Shown: piece after piece, positions 14,403-28,000 of the stretch
Position numbering within the stretch: the stretch's first letter is position 1
Layout: each line of letters begins with the position of its first letter
NCBI GenBank assembly: GCA_036172665.1
Contig: JAYKNF010000013.1
Location: forward strand, 5,146,001-5,210,000
Length of the DNA stretch: 64,000 bases
Source of the DNA: Prosopocoilus inquinatus
Taxonomy: Eukaryota; Arthropoda; Insecta; Coleoptera; Lucanidae
Direction: 5' to 3'
Notes under the pieces: model-generated
What the model saw: the letters and a program-made list of their open reading frames with translations, nothing else
The model's database searches: none
What the model was told of the DNA's origin: nothing
Made by a program: the position numbers and the translations under genes

Positions 14403-17400
14403 GATACAAAGTTCTCGGACGCAGCAGAAGCTGGAAATAGTTTTGAACGAAGCAACACGTATTAGCGTTGTTCCTGTGATGTATCTAAACGATCCTTACT
14501 TATCTAACATATTATATGACGTTTGGATGGACTCCAGTAAGTCTGATGTGAGATACAAAGTTTTTGGACGCAGCAGCAGCTGGAAATAGTTTTAAACGAA
14601 ACAACACGTATTAGCGTTGTTCCTGTGCTGTATCTAATCGATCCTTACTTATCTATCATGTTATTTGACGTTTCGATGGACTCCAGTAACTCTGATGTGA
14701 GATACGACGTTTTCGGACGCAGCAGAAGCTGGAAATAGTTTTAAACGAAACAACACATATTAGCGTTGTTCCTGTGATGTATCTAATCGATCCTTACTCA
14801 TCTATCATGTTATTTGACGTTTGGACGGACTCCAGTAACTCTGATGTGAGATACAAAGTTCTCGGACACAGCAGAAGCTGGAAATAGTTTTGAACGAAAC
14901 AACACGTATTAGCGTTGTTCCTGTGATGTATCTAAACGATCCTTACTTATCTAACATGTTATTTGACGTTTGGATGGACTCCAGTAACTCTAATGTGAGA
15001 TACGAAATTTTCGGACGCAGCAGCAGCTGGAAATAGTTTTAAACAAAACAACACATATTAGCGTTGTTCCTGTGATGTATCTAATCGATCCTTACTCATC
15101 TATCATGTTATTTGACGTTTGGACGGACTCCAGTAACTCTGATGTGAGATACAAAGTTCTCGGACGCAGCAGAAGCTGGAAATAGTTTTGAACGAAACAA
15201 CACGTATTAGCGTTGTTCCTGTGATGTATCTAAACGATCCTTACTTATCTAACATATTATATGACGTTTGGATGGACTCCAGTAAGTCTGATGTGAGATA
15301 CAAAGTTTTTGGACGCAGCAGCTGCTGGAAATAATTTTAAACGAAACAACACGTATTAGAGTTGTTCCTGTGCTGTATCTAATCGATCCTTACTTATCTA
15401 TCATGTTATCTGACGTTTCGATGGACTCCAGTAACTCTGATGTGAGATACGACGTTTTCGGACGCAGCAGAAACTGGAAATAGTTTTTAACGAAACAACA
15501 CATATTAGCGTTGTTCCTGTGATGTATCTAATCGATCCTTACTTATCTATCATGTTATTTGACGTTTGGATCGACTCCAGTAACTCTGATGTGATATACG
15601 AAGTTCTCGGACGCAGCAGAAGCTGGAAATAGTTTTAAACGAAACAGCACGCATTAGCGTTGTTCCTGTGATGTATCTAATCGATCCTTACTCACCTATC
15701 ATGTTATTTGGCGTTTCGATGGACTCCAGTAACTCTGATGTGAGATACAAAGTTTACGGACGCAGCAGAAGCTGGAAATAGTTTTAAATGAAACAACACG
15801 TATTAGCGTTGTTCCTGTGATGTATCTAATCGATCCTTACTCATCTATCATGTTATTTGACGTTTGGATGGACTCCAGTAACCCTGATGTGAGATACGAA
15901 ATTTTCGGACGCAGCAGCAGCTGGAAATAGTTTTAAACGAAACAACACTTATTAGCGTTGTTCCTGTGATGTATCTAATCGATCCTTACTCATCTATCAT
16001 GTTATTTGGCGTTTCGATGGACTCTAGTAATTCTGATGTGAGATACGAAGTTTTTGGACGCAGCAGGAGCTGGAAATAGTTTTGAACGAAACAACACGTA
16101 TTAGCGTTGTTCCTGTGATGTATCTAAACGATCCTTACTTATCTAACATATTATATGACGTTTGGATGGACTCCAGTAAGTCTGATGTGAGATACAAAGT
16201 TTTTGGACGCAGCAGCAGCTGGAAATAGTTTTAAACGAAACAACACGTATTAGCGTTGTTCCTGTGCTGTATCTAATCGATCCTTACTTATCTATCATGT
16301 TATTTGACGTTTCGATGGACTCCAGTAACTCTGATGTGAGATACGACGTTTTCGGACGCAGCAGAAGCTGGAAATAGTTTTAAACGAAACAACACATATT
16401 AGCGTTGTTCCTGTGATGTATCTAATCGATCCTTACTCATCTATCATGTTATTTGACGTTTGGACGGACTCCAGTAACTCTGATGTGAGATACAAAGTTC
16501 TCGGACACAGCAGAAGCTGGAAATAGTTTTGAACGAAACAACACGTATTAGCGTTGTTCCTGTGATGTATCTAAACGATCCTTACTTATCTAACATGTTA
16601 TTTGACGTTTGGATGGACTCCAGTAACTCTAATGTGAGATACGAAATTTTCGGACGCAGCAGCAGCTGGAAATAGTTTTAAACGAAACAACACATATTAG
16701 CGTTGTTCCTGTGATGTATCTAATCGATCCTTACTCATCTATCATGTTATTTGACGTTTGGACGGACTCCAGTAACTCTGATGTGAGATACAAAGTTCTC
16801 GGACGCAGCAGAAGCTGGAAATAGTTTTGAACGAAACAACACGTATTAGCGTTGTTCCTGTGATGTATCTAAACGATCCTTACTTATCTATCATGTTATT
16901 TGTCGTTTCGATGGACTCTAGTAATTCTGATGTGAGATACGAAGTTTTTGGACGCAGCAGGAGCTGGAAATAGTTTTGAACGAAACAACACGAATTAGCG
17001 TTGTTCCTGTGATGTATCTAAACGATCCTTACTTATCTAACATGTTATTTGACGTTTGGATGGACTCCAGTAAGTCTGATGTGAGATACAAAGTTTTTGG
17101 ACGCAGCAGGAGCTGGAAATAGTTTTGAACGAAACAACACGTATTAGCGTTGTTCCTGTGATGTATCTAAACGATCCTTACTTATCTATCATGTTATTTG
17201 ACGTTTCGATGGACTCCAGTAACTCTGATGTGAGATACGACGTTTTCGGACGCAGCAGAAGCTGGAAATAGTTTTTAACGAAACAACACGCATTAGCGTT
17301 GTTCCTGTGATGTATCTAATCGATCCTTACTCATCTATCATGTTATTTGGCGTTTCGATGGACTCCAGTAACTTTGATGTGAGATACGAAGTTCTCGGAC

Positions 17401-19290
17401 GCAGCTGAAGCTGGAAATAGTTTTAAACGAAACAACACGTATTAGCGTTGTTCCTGTGATGTATCTAATCGATCCTTACTTAGCTACTATGTTACTTGAC
17501 GTTTCGATGGACTCCAGTAACTCTAATGTGAGATACGAAATTTTCGGACGCAGCAGCAGCTGGAAATAGTTTTAAACGAAACAACACATATTAGCGTTGT
17601 TCCTGTGATGTATCTAATCGATCCTTACTCATCTATCATGTTATTTGACGTTTGGACGGACTCCAGTAACTCTGATGTGAGATACAAAGTTCTCGGACCC
17701 AGCAGAAGCTGGAAATAGTTTTGAACGAAGCAACACGTATTAGCGTTGTTCCTGTGATGTATCTAAACGATCCTTACTTATCTAACATATTATATGACGT
17801 TTGGATGGACTCCAGTAAGTCTGATGTGAGATACAAAGTTTTTGGACGCAGCAGCAGCTGGAAATAGTTTTAAACGAAACAACACGTATTAGCGTTGTTC
17901 CTGTGCTGTATCTAATCGATCCTTACTTATCTATCATGTTATTTGACGTTTCGATGGACTCCAGTAACTCTGATGTGAGATACGACGTTTTCGGACGCAG
18001 CAGAAGCTGGAAATAGTTTTAAACGAAACAACACATATTAGCGTTGTTCCTGTGATGTATCTAATCGATCCTTACTCATCTATCATGTTATTTGACGTTT
18101 GGACGGACTCCAGTAACTCTGATGTGAGATACAAAGTTCTCGGACACAGCAGAAGCTGGAAATAGTTTTGAACGAAACAACACGTATTAGCGTTGTTCCT
18201 GTGATGTATCTAAACGATCCTTACTTATCTAACATGTTATTTGACGTTTGGATGGACTCCAGTAACTCTAATGTGAGATACGAAATTTTCGGACGCAGCA
18301 GCAGCTGGAAATAGTTTTAAACGAAACAACACATATTAGCGTTGTTCCTGTGATGTATCTAATCGATCCTTACTCATCTATCATGTTATTTGACGTTTGG
18401 ACGGACTCCAGTAACTCTGATGTGAGATACAAAGTTCTCGGACGCAGCAGAAGCTGGAAATAGTTTTGAACGAAACAACACGTATTAGCGTTGTTCCTGT
18501 GATGTATCTAAACGATCCTTACTTATCTAACATATTATATGACGTTTGGATGGACTCCAGTAAGTCTGATGTGAGATACAAAGTTTTTGGACGCAGCAGC
18601 TGCTGGAAATAATTTTAAACGAAACAACACGTATTAGCGTTGTTCCTGTGCTGTATCTAATCGATCCTTACTTATCTATCATGTTATCTGACGTTTCGAT
18701 GGACTCCAGTAACTCTGATGTGAGATACGACGTTTTCGGACGCAGCAGAAACTGGAAATAGTTTTTAACGAAACAACACATATTAGCGTTGTTCCTGTGA
18801 TGTATCTAATCGATCCTTACTTATCTATCATGTTATTTGACGTTTGGATCGACTCCAGTAACTCTGATGTGATATACGAAGTTCTCGGACGCAGCAGAAG
18901 CTGGAAATAGTTTTAAACGAAACAGCACGCATTAGCGTTGTTCCTGTGATGTATCTAATCGATCCTTACTCACCTATCATGTTATTTGGCGTTTCGATGG
19001 ACTCCAGTAACTCTGATGTGAGATACAAAGTTTACGGACGCAGCAGAAGCTGGAAATAGTTTTAAATGAAACAACACGTATTAGCGTTGTTCCTGTGATG
19101 TATCTAATCGATCCTTACTCATCTATCATGTTATTTGACGTTTGGATGGACTCCAGTAACCCTGATGTGAGATACGAAATTTTCGGACGCAGCAGCAGCT
19201 GGAAATAGTTTTAAACGAAACAACACTTATTAGCGTTGTTCCTGTGATGTATCTAATCGATCCTTACTCATCTATCATGTTATTTGGCGT
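12735..19290. repeat. HOR block: exact tandem 22-mer, 2 x 3278 bp
   Basis: Two adjacent units (about 12735-16012 and 16013-19290) have a period of exactly 22 x 149 = 3278 bp. Landmarks at this offset are TGTGATATAC (15590, 18868), the private variant AACAACACTT (15941, 19219), TGTTATCTG (15404, 18682) and TTTGTCG (13621, 16899). Copies differ by few substitutions, such as TTAGAGTTG at about 15356 in the first unit and CACGAATTAG at about 16989 in the second. Unit edges are estimated from where the homology changes. Confidence 0.88.
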
Positions 19291-22200
19291 TTCGATGGAC
19301 TCCAGTAACTTTGATGTGAGATACGAAGTTCTCGGACGCAGCTGAAGCTGGAAATAGTTTTAAACGAAACAACACGTATTAGCGTTGTTCCTGTGATGTA
19401 TCTAATCGATCCTTACTTAGCTACTATGTTATTTGACGTTTCGATGGACTCCAGTAACTCTAATGTGAGATACGAAATTTTCGGACGCAGCAGCAGCTGG
19501 AAATAGTTTTAAACGAAACAACACATATTAGCGTTGTTCCTGTGATGTATCTAATCGATCCTTACTCAGTTCTCATGTTATTTGACGTTTGGACGGACTC
19601 CAGTAACTCTGATGTGAGATACAAAGTTCTCGGACGCAGCAGAAGCTGGAAATAGTTTTGAACGAACCAACACGTATTAGCGTTGTTCCTGTGATGTATC
19701 TAAACGATCCTTACTTATCTAACATGTTATTTGACGTTTGGATGGACTCCAGTAACTCTAATGTGAGATACGAAATTTTCGGACGCAGCAGCAGCTGGAA
19801 ATAGTTTTAAACGAAACAACACATATTAGCGTTGTTCCTGTGATGTATGTAATCGATCCTTACTCATCTATCATGTTATTTGACGTTTGGACGGACTCCA
19901 GTAACTCTGATGTGAGATACAAAGTTCTCGGACGCAGCAGAAGCTGGAAATAGTTTTGAACGAAACAACACGTATTAGCGTTGTTCCTGTGATGTATCTA
20001 AACGATCCTTACTTATCTAACATATTATATGACGTTTGGATGGACTCCAGTAAGTCTGATGTGAGATACAAAGTTTTTGGACGCAGCAGCTGCTGGAAAT
20101 AGTTTTAAACGAAACAACACGTATTAGCGTTGTTCCTGTGCTGTATCTAATCGATCCTTACTCATCTATCATGTTATTTGGCGTTTCGATGGACTCTGAT
20201 GTGAGATACAAAGTTTACGGACGCAGCAGAAGCTGGAAATAGTTTTGAACGAACCAACACGCATTAGCGTTGTTCCTGTGATGTATCTAAACGATCCTTA
20301 CTTATCTAACATGTTATTTGACGTTTCGATGGACTCCAGTAACTCTGATGTGAGATACGACGCTTTCGGACGCAGCAGAAGCTGGAAATAGTTTTTAACG
20401 AAACAACACGCATTAGCGTTGTTCCTGTGATGTATCTAATCGATCCTTACTCATCTATCATGTTATTTGGCGTTTCGATGGACTCTGATGTGAGATACAA
20501 AGTTTACGGACGCAGCAGAAGCTGGAAATAGTTTTAAATGAAACAACACGTATTAGCGTTGTTCCTGTGATGTATCTAATCGATCCTTACTCATCTATCA
20601 TGTTATTTGACGTTTGGATGGACTCCAGTAACCCTGATGTGAGATACGAAATTTTCGGACGCAGCGGAAGCTGGAAATAGTTTTAAACGAAACAACACGC
20701 ATTAGCGTTGTTCCTGTGATGTATCTAATCGATCCTTACCCATCTATCATGTTATTTGTCGTTTCGATGGACTCTAGTAATTCTGATGTGAGATACGAAG
20801 TTTTTGGACGCAGCAGGAGCTGGAAATAGTTTTGAACGAAACAACACGTATTAGCGTTGTTCCTGTGAAGTATCTAAACGATCCTTACTTATCTAACATG
20901 TTATTTGACGTTTGGATGGACTCCAGTAAGTCTGATGTGAGATACAAAGTTTTTGACGCAGCAGGAGCTGGAAATAGTTTTAAACGAAACAACACGTATT
21001 AGCGTTGTTCCTGTGCTGTATCTAATCGATCCTTACTTATCTATCATGTTATTTGACGTTTCGATGGACTCCAGTAACTCTGATGTGAGATACGACGTTT
21101 TCGGACGCAGCAGAAGCTGGAAATAGTTTTTAACGAAACAACACGCATTAGCGTTGTTCCTGTGATGTATCTAATCTATCCTTACTCATCTATCATGTTA
21201 TTTGGCGTTTCGATGGACTCCAGTAACTTTGATGTGAGATACGAAGTTCTCGGACGCAGCTGAAGCTGGAAATAGTTTTAAACGAAACAACACGTATTAG
21301 CGTTGTTCCTGTGATGTATCTAATCGGTCCTTACTTAGCTACTATGTTATTTGACGTTTCGATGGACTCCAGTAATTCTAATGTGAGATACGAAATTTTC
21401 GGACGCAGCAGCAGCTGGAAATAGTTTTAAACGAAACAACACATATTAGCGTTGTTCCTGTGATGTATCTACTCGATCCTTACTCATCTATCATGTTATT
21501 TGACGTTTGGATGGACTCCAGTAACCCTGATGTGAGATACGAAATTTTCGGACGCAGCGGAAGCTGGAAATAGTTTTAAACGAAACAACACGCATTAGCG
21601 TTGTTCCTGTGATGTATCTAATCGATCCTTACCCATCTATCATGTTATTTGTCGTTTCGATGGACTCTAGTAATTCTGATGTGAGATACGAAGTTTTTGG
21701 ACGCAGCAGGAGCTGGAAAAAGTTTTGAACGAAACAACACGTATTAGCGTTGTTCCTGTGATGTATCTAAACGATCCTTACTTATCTAACATGTTATTTG
21801 ACGTTTGGATGGACTCCAGTAAGTCTGATGTGAGATACAAAGTTTTTGGACGCAGCAGGAGCTGGAAATAGTTTTGAACGAAACAACACGTATTAGCGTT
21901 GTTCCTGTGATGTATCTAAACGATCCTTACTTATCTATCATGTTATTTGACGTTTCGATGGACTCCAGTAACTCTGATGTGAGATACGACGTTTTCGGAC
22001 GCAGCAGAAGCTGGAAATAGTTTTTAACGAAACAACACGCATTAGCGTTGTTCCTGTGATGTATCTAATCGATCCTTACTCATCTATCATGTTATTTGGC
22101 GTTTCGATGGACTCCAGTAACTTTGATGTGAGATACGAAGTTCTCGGACGCAGCTGAAGCTGGAAATAGTTTTAAACGAAACAACACGTATTAGCGTTGT

Positions 22201-24799
22201 TCCTGTGATGTATCTAATCGGTCCTTACTTAGCTACTATGTTACTTGACGTTTCGATGTACTCCAGTAACTCTAATGTGAGATACGAAATTTTCGGACGC
22301 AGCAGCAGCTTGAAATAGTTTTAAACGAAACATCACATATTAGCGTTGTTCCTGTGATGTATCTAATCGATCCTGACTCATCTATCATGTTATTTGACGT
22401 TTGGACGGACTCCAGTAACTCTGATGTGAGATACAAAGTTCTCGGACGCAGCAGAAGCTGGAAATAGTTTTGAACGAAGCAACACGTATTAGCGTTGTTC
22501 CTGTGATGTATCTAAACGATCCTTACTTATCTAACATATTATATGACGTTTGGATGGACTCCAGTAAGTCTGATGTGAGATACAAAGTTTTTGGACGCAG
22601 CAGCAGCTGGAAATAGTTTTAAACGAAACAACACGTATTAGCGTTGTTCCTGTGCTGTATCTAATCGATCCTTACTTATCTATCATGTTATTTGACGTTT
22701 CGATAGACTCCAGTAACTCTGATGTGAGATACGACGTTTTCGGACGCAGCAGAAGCTGGAAATAGTTTTAAACGAAACAACACATATTAGCGTTGTTCCT
22801 GTGATGTATCTAATCGATCCTTACTCATCTATCATGTTATTTGACGTTTGGACGGACTCCAGTAACTCTGATGTGAGATACAAAGTTCTCGGACACAGCA
22901 GAAGCTGGAAATAGTTTTGAACGAAACAACACGTATTAGCGTTGTTCCTGTGATGTATCTAAACGATCCTTACTTATCTAACATGTTATTTGACGTTTGG
23001 ATGGACTCCAGTAACTCTAATGTGAGATACGAAATTTTCGGACGCAGCAGCAGCTGGAAATAGTTTTAAACGAAACAACACATATTAGCGTTGTTCCTGT
23101 GATGTATCTAATCGATCCTTACTCATCTATCATGTTATTTGACGTTTGGACGGACTCCAGTAACTCTGATGTGAGATACAAAGTTCTCGGACGCAGCAGA
23201 AGCTGGAAATAGTTTTGAACGAAACAACACGTATTAGCGTTGTTCCTGTGATGTATCTAAACGATCCTTACTTATCTAACATATTATATGACGTTTGGAT
23301 GGACTCCAGTAAGTCTGATGTGAGATACAAAGTTTTTGGACGCAGCAGCTGCTGGAAATAATTTTAAACGAAACAACACGTATTAGCGTTGTTCCTGTGC
23401 TGTATCTAATCGATCCTTACTTATCTATCATGTTATTTGATGTTTCGATGGACTCCAGTAACTCTGATGTGAGATACGACGTTTTCGGACGCAGCAGAAG
23501 CTGGAAATAGTTTTAAACGAAACAGCACGCATTAGCGTTGTTCCTGTGATGTATCTAATCGATCCTTACTCACCTATCATGTTATTTGGCGTTTCGATGG
23601 ACTCCAGTAACTCTGATGTGAGATACAAAGTTTACGGACGCAGCAGAAGCTGGAAATAGTTTTAAATGAAACAACACGTATTAGCGTTGTTCCTGTGATG
23701 TATCTAATCGATCCTTACTCATCTATCATGTTATTTGACGTTTGGATGGACTCCAGTAACCCTGATGTGAGATACGAAATTTTCGGACGCAGCAGCAGCT
23801 GGAAATAGTTTTAAACGAAACAACACATATTAGCGTTGTTCCTGTGATGTATCTAATCGATCCTTACTCATCTATCATGTTATTTGGCGTTTCGATGGAC
23901 TCCAGTAACTTTGATGTGAGATACGAAGTTCTCGGACGCAGCTGAAGCTGGAAATAGTTTTAAACGAAACAACACGTATTAGCGTTGTTCCTGTGATGTA
24001 TCTAATCGATCCTTACTTAGCTACTATGTTATTTGACGTTTCGATGGACTCCAGTAACTCTAATGTGAGATACGAAATTTTCGGACGCAGCAGCAGCTGG
24101 AAATAGTTTTAAACGAAACAACACATATTAGCGTTGTTCCTGTGATGTATCTAATCGATCCTTACTCAGTTCTCATGTTATTTGACGTTTGGACGGACTC
24201 CAGTAACTCTGATGTGAGATACAAAGTTCTCGGACGCAGCAGAAGCTGGAAATAGTTTTGAACGAAACAACACGTATTAGCGTTGTTCCTGTGATGTATC
24301 TAAACGATCCTTACTTATCTAACATATTATATGACGTTTGGATGGACTCCAGTAAGTCTGATGTGAGATACAAAGTTTTTGGACGCAGCAGCTGCTGGAA
24401 ATAGTTTTAAACGAAACAACACGTATTAGCGTTGTTCCTGTGCTGTATCTAATCGATCCTTACTCATCTATCATGTTATTTGGCGTTTCGATGGACTCTG
24501 ATGTGAGATACAAAGTTTACGGACGCAGCAGAAGCTGGAAATAGTTTTGAACGAACCAACACGCATTAGCGTTGTTCCTGTGATGTATATAAACGATCCT
24601 TACTTATCTAACATGTTATTTGACGTTTCGATGGACTCCAGTAACTCTGATGTGAGATACGACGCTTTCGGACGCAGCAGAAGCTGGAAATAGTTTTTAA
24701 CGAAACAACACGCATTAGCGTTGTTCCTGTGATGTATCTAATCGATCCTTACTCATCTATCATGTTATTTGGCGTTTCGATGGACTCTGATGTGAGATA

Positions 24800-27700
24800 C
24801 AAAGTTTACGGACGCAGCAGAAGCTGGAAATAGTTTTAAATGAAACAACACGTATTAGCGTTGTTCCTGTGATGTATCTAATCGATCCTTACTCATCTAT
24901 CATGTTATTTGACGTTTGGATGGACTCCAGTAAACCTGATGTGAGATACGAAATTTTCGGACGCAGCGGAAGCTGGAAATAGTTTTAAACGAAACAACAC
25001 GCATTAGCGTTGTTCCTGTGATGTATCTAATCGATCCTTACCCATCTATCATGTTATTTGTCGTTTCGATGGACTCTAGTAATTCTGATGTGAGATACGA
25101 AGTTTTTGGACGCAGCAGGAGCTGGAAATAGTTTTAAACGAAACAACACATATTAGCGTTGTTCCTGTGATGTATCTAATCGATCCTTACTCATCTATCA
25201 TGTTATTTGACGTTTGGACGGACTCTAGTAATTCTGATGTGAGATACGAAGATTTGGACGCAGCAGGAGCTGGAAATAGTTTTGAACGAAACAACACGTA
25301 TTAGCGTTGTTCCTGTGATGTATCTAAACGATCCTTACTTATCTAACATGTTATTTGACGTTTGGATGGACTCCAGTAACTTTGATGTGAGATACGAAGT
25401 TCTCGGACGCAGCTGAAGCTGGAAATAGTTTTAAACGAAACAACACGTATTAGCGTTGTTCCTGTGATGTATCTAATCGGTCCTTACTTAGCTACTATGT
25501 TATTTGACGTTTCGATGGACTCCAGTAACTCTGATGTGAGATACGACGTTTTCGGACGCAGCAGAAGCTGGAAATAGTTTTAAACGAAACAACACATATT
25601 AGCGTTGTTCCTGTGATGTATCTAATCGATCCTTACTCATCTATCATGTTATTTGACGTTTGGACGGACTCCAGTAACTCTGATGTGAGATACAAAGTTC
25701 TCGGACACAGCAGAAGCTGGAAATAGTTTTGAACGAAACAACACGTATTAGCGTTGTTCCTGTGATGTATCTAAACGATCCTTACTTATCTAACATGTTA
25801 TTTGACGTTTGGATGGACTCCAGTAACTCTAATGTGAGATACGAAATTTTCGGACGCAGCAGCAGCTGGAAATAGTTTTAAACGAAACAACACATATTAG
25901 CGTTGTTCCTGTGATGTATCTAATCGATCCTTACTCATCTATCATGTTATTTGACGTTTGGACGGACTCCAGTAACTCTGATGTGAGATACAAAGTTCTC
26001 GGACGCAGCAGAAGCTGGAAATAGTTTTGAACGAAACAATACGTATTAGCGTTGTTCCTGTGATGTATCTAAACGATCCTTACTTATCTAACATATTATA
26101 TGACGTTTGGATGGACTCCAGTAAGTCTGATGTGAGATACAAAGTTTTTGGACGCAGCAGCTGCTGGAAATAATTTTAAACGAAACAACACGTATTAGCG
26201 TTGTTCCTGTGCTGTATCTAATCGATCCTTACTTATCTATCATGTTATTTGACGTTTCGATGGACTCCAGTAACTCTGATGTGAGATACGACGTTTTCGG
26301 ACGCAGCAGAAACTGGAAATAGTTTTTAACGAAACAACACATATTAGCGTTGTTCCTGTGATGTATCTAATCGATCCTTACTTATCTATCATGTTATTTG
26401 ACGTTTGGATCGACTCCAGTAACTCTGATGTGATATACGAAGTTCTCGGACGCAGCAGAAGCTGGAAATAGTTTTAAACGAAACAGCACGCATTAGCGTT
26501 GTTCCTGTGATGTGTCTAATCGATCCTTACTCACCTATCATGTTATTTGGCGTTTCGATGGACTCCAGTAACTCTGATGTGAGATACAAAGTTTACGGAC
26601 GCAGCAGAAGCTGGAAATAGTTTTAAATGAAACAACACGTATTAGCGTTGTTCCTGTGATGTATCTAATCGATCCTTACTCATCTATCATGTTATTTGAC
26701 GTTTGGATGGACTCCAGTAACCCTGATGTGAGATACGAAATTTTCGGACGCAGCAGCAGCTGGAAATAGTTTTAAACGAAACAACACATATTAGCGTTGT
26801 TCCTGTGATGTATCTAATCGATCCTTACTCATCTATCATGTTATTTGACGTTTGGACGGACTCCAGTAACTCTGATGTGAGATACAAAGTTCTCGGACGC
26901 AGCAGAAGCTGGAAATAGTTTTGAACGAAACAACACGTATTAGCGTTGTTCCTGTGATGTATCTAAACGATCCTTACTTATCTAACATATTATATGACGT
27001 TTGGATGGACTCCAGTAAGTTTGATGTGAGATACAAAGTTTTTGGACGCAGCAGCTGCTGGAAATAGTTTTAAACGAAACAACACGTATTAGCGTTGTTC
27101 CTGTGCTGTATCTAATCGATCCTTACTCATCTATCATGTTATTTGGCGTTTCGATGGACTCTGATGTGAGATACAAAGTTTACGGACGCAGCAGAAGCTG
27201 GAAATAGTTTTGAACGAACCAACACGCATTAGCGTTGTTCCTGTGATGTATCTAAACGATCCTTACTTATCTAACATGTTATTTGACGTTTCGATGGACT
27301 CCAGTAACTCTGATGTGAGATACGACGCTTTCGGACGCAGCAGAAGCTGGAAATAGTTTTTAACGAAACAACACGCATTAGCGTTGTTCCTGTGATGTAT
27401 CTAATCGATCCTTACTCATCTATCATGTTATTTGGCGTTTCGATGGACTCTGATGTGAGATACAAAGTTTACGGACGCAGCAGAAGCTGGAAATAGTTTT
27501 AAATGAAACAACACGTATTAGCGTTGTTCCTGTGATGTATCTAATCGATCCTTACTCATCTATCATGTTATTTGACGTTTGGATGGACTCCAGTAACCCT
27601 GATGTGAGATACGAAATTTTCGGACGCAGCAGCAGCTGGAAATAGTTTTAAACGAAACAACACATATTAGCGTTGTTCCTGTGATGTATCTAATCGATCC

Positions 27701-28000
27701 TTACTCATCTATCATGTTATTTGGCGTTTCGATGGACTCCAGTAACTTTGATGTGAGATACGAAGTTCTCGGACTCAGCTGAAGCTGGAAATAGTTTTAA
27801 ACGAAACAACACGTATTAGCGTTGTTCCTGTGATGTATCTAATCGGTCCTTACTTAGCTACTATGTTATTTGACGTTTCGATGGACTCCAGTAACTCTAA
27901 TGTGAGATACGAAATTTTCGGACGCAGCAGCAGCTGGAAATAGTTTTAAACGAAACAACACATATTAGCGTTGTTCCTGTGATGTATCTAATCGATCCTT
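24800..28000. repeat. Left copy of long-range duplicated satellite segment
   Basis: Shares private markers with 37.6-41 kb. The deleted variant GAAGATTTGG (25248) matches 38004, and TGTGATATAC at 26429 matches 39185, both at offset 12756 bp. The rare AAGTTTGATG (27017) matches 40071 at offset 13054, which is 12756 plus two extra monomers in the right copy. Exact edges were not determined. Confidence 0.75.
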
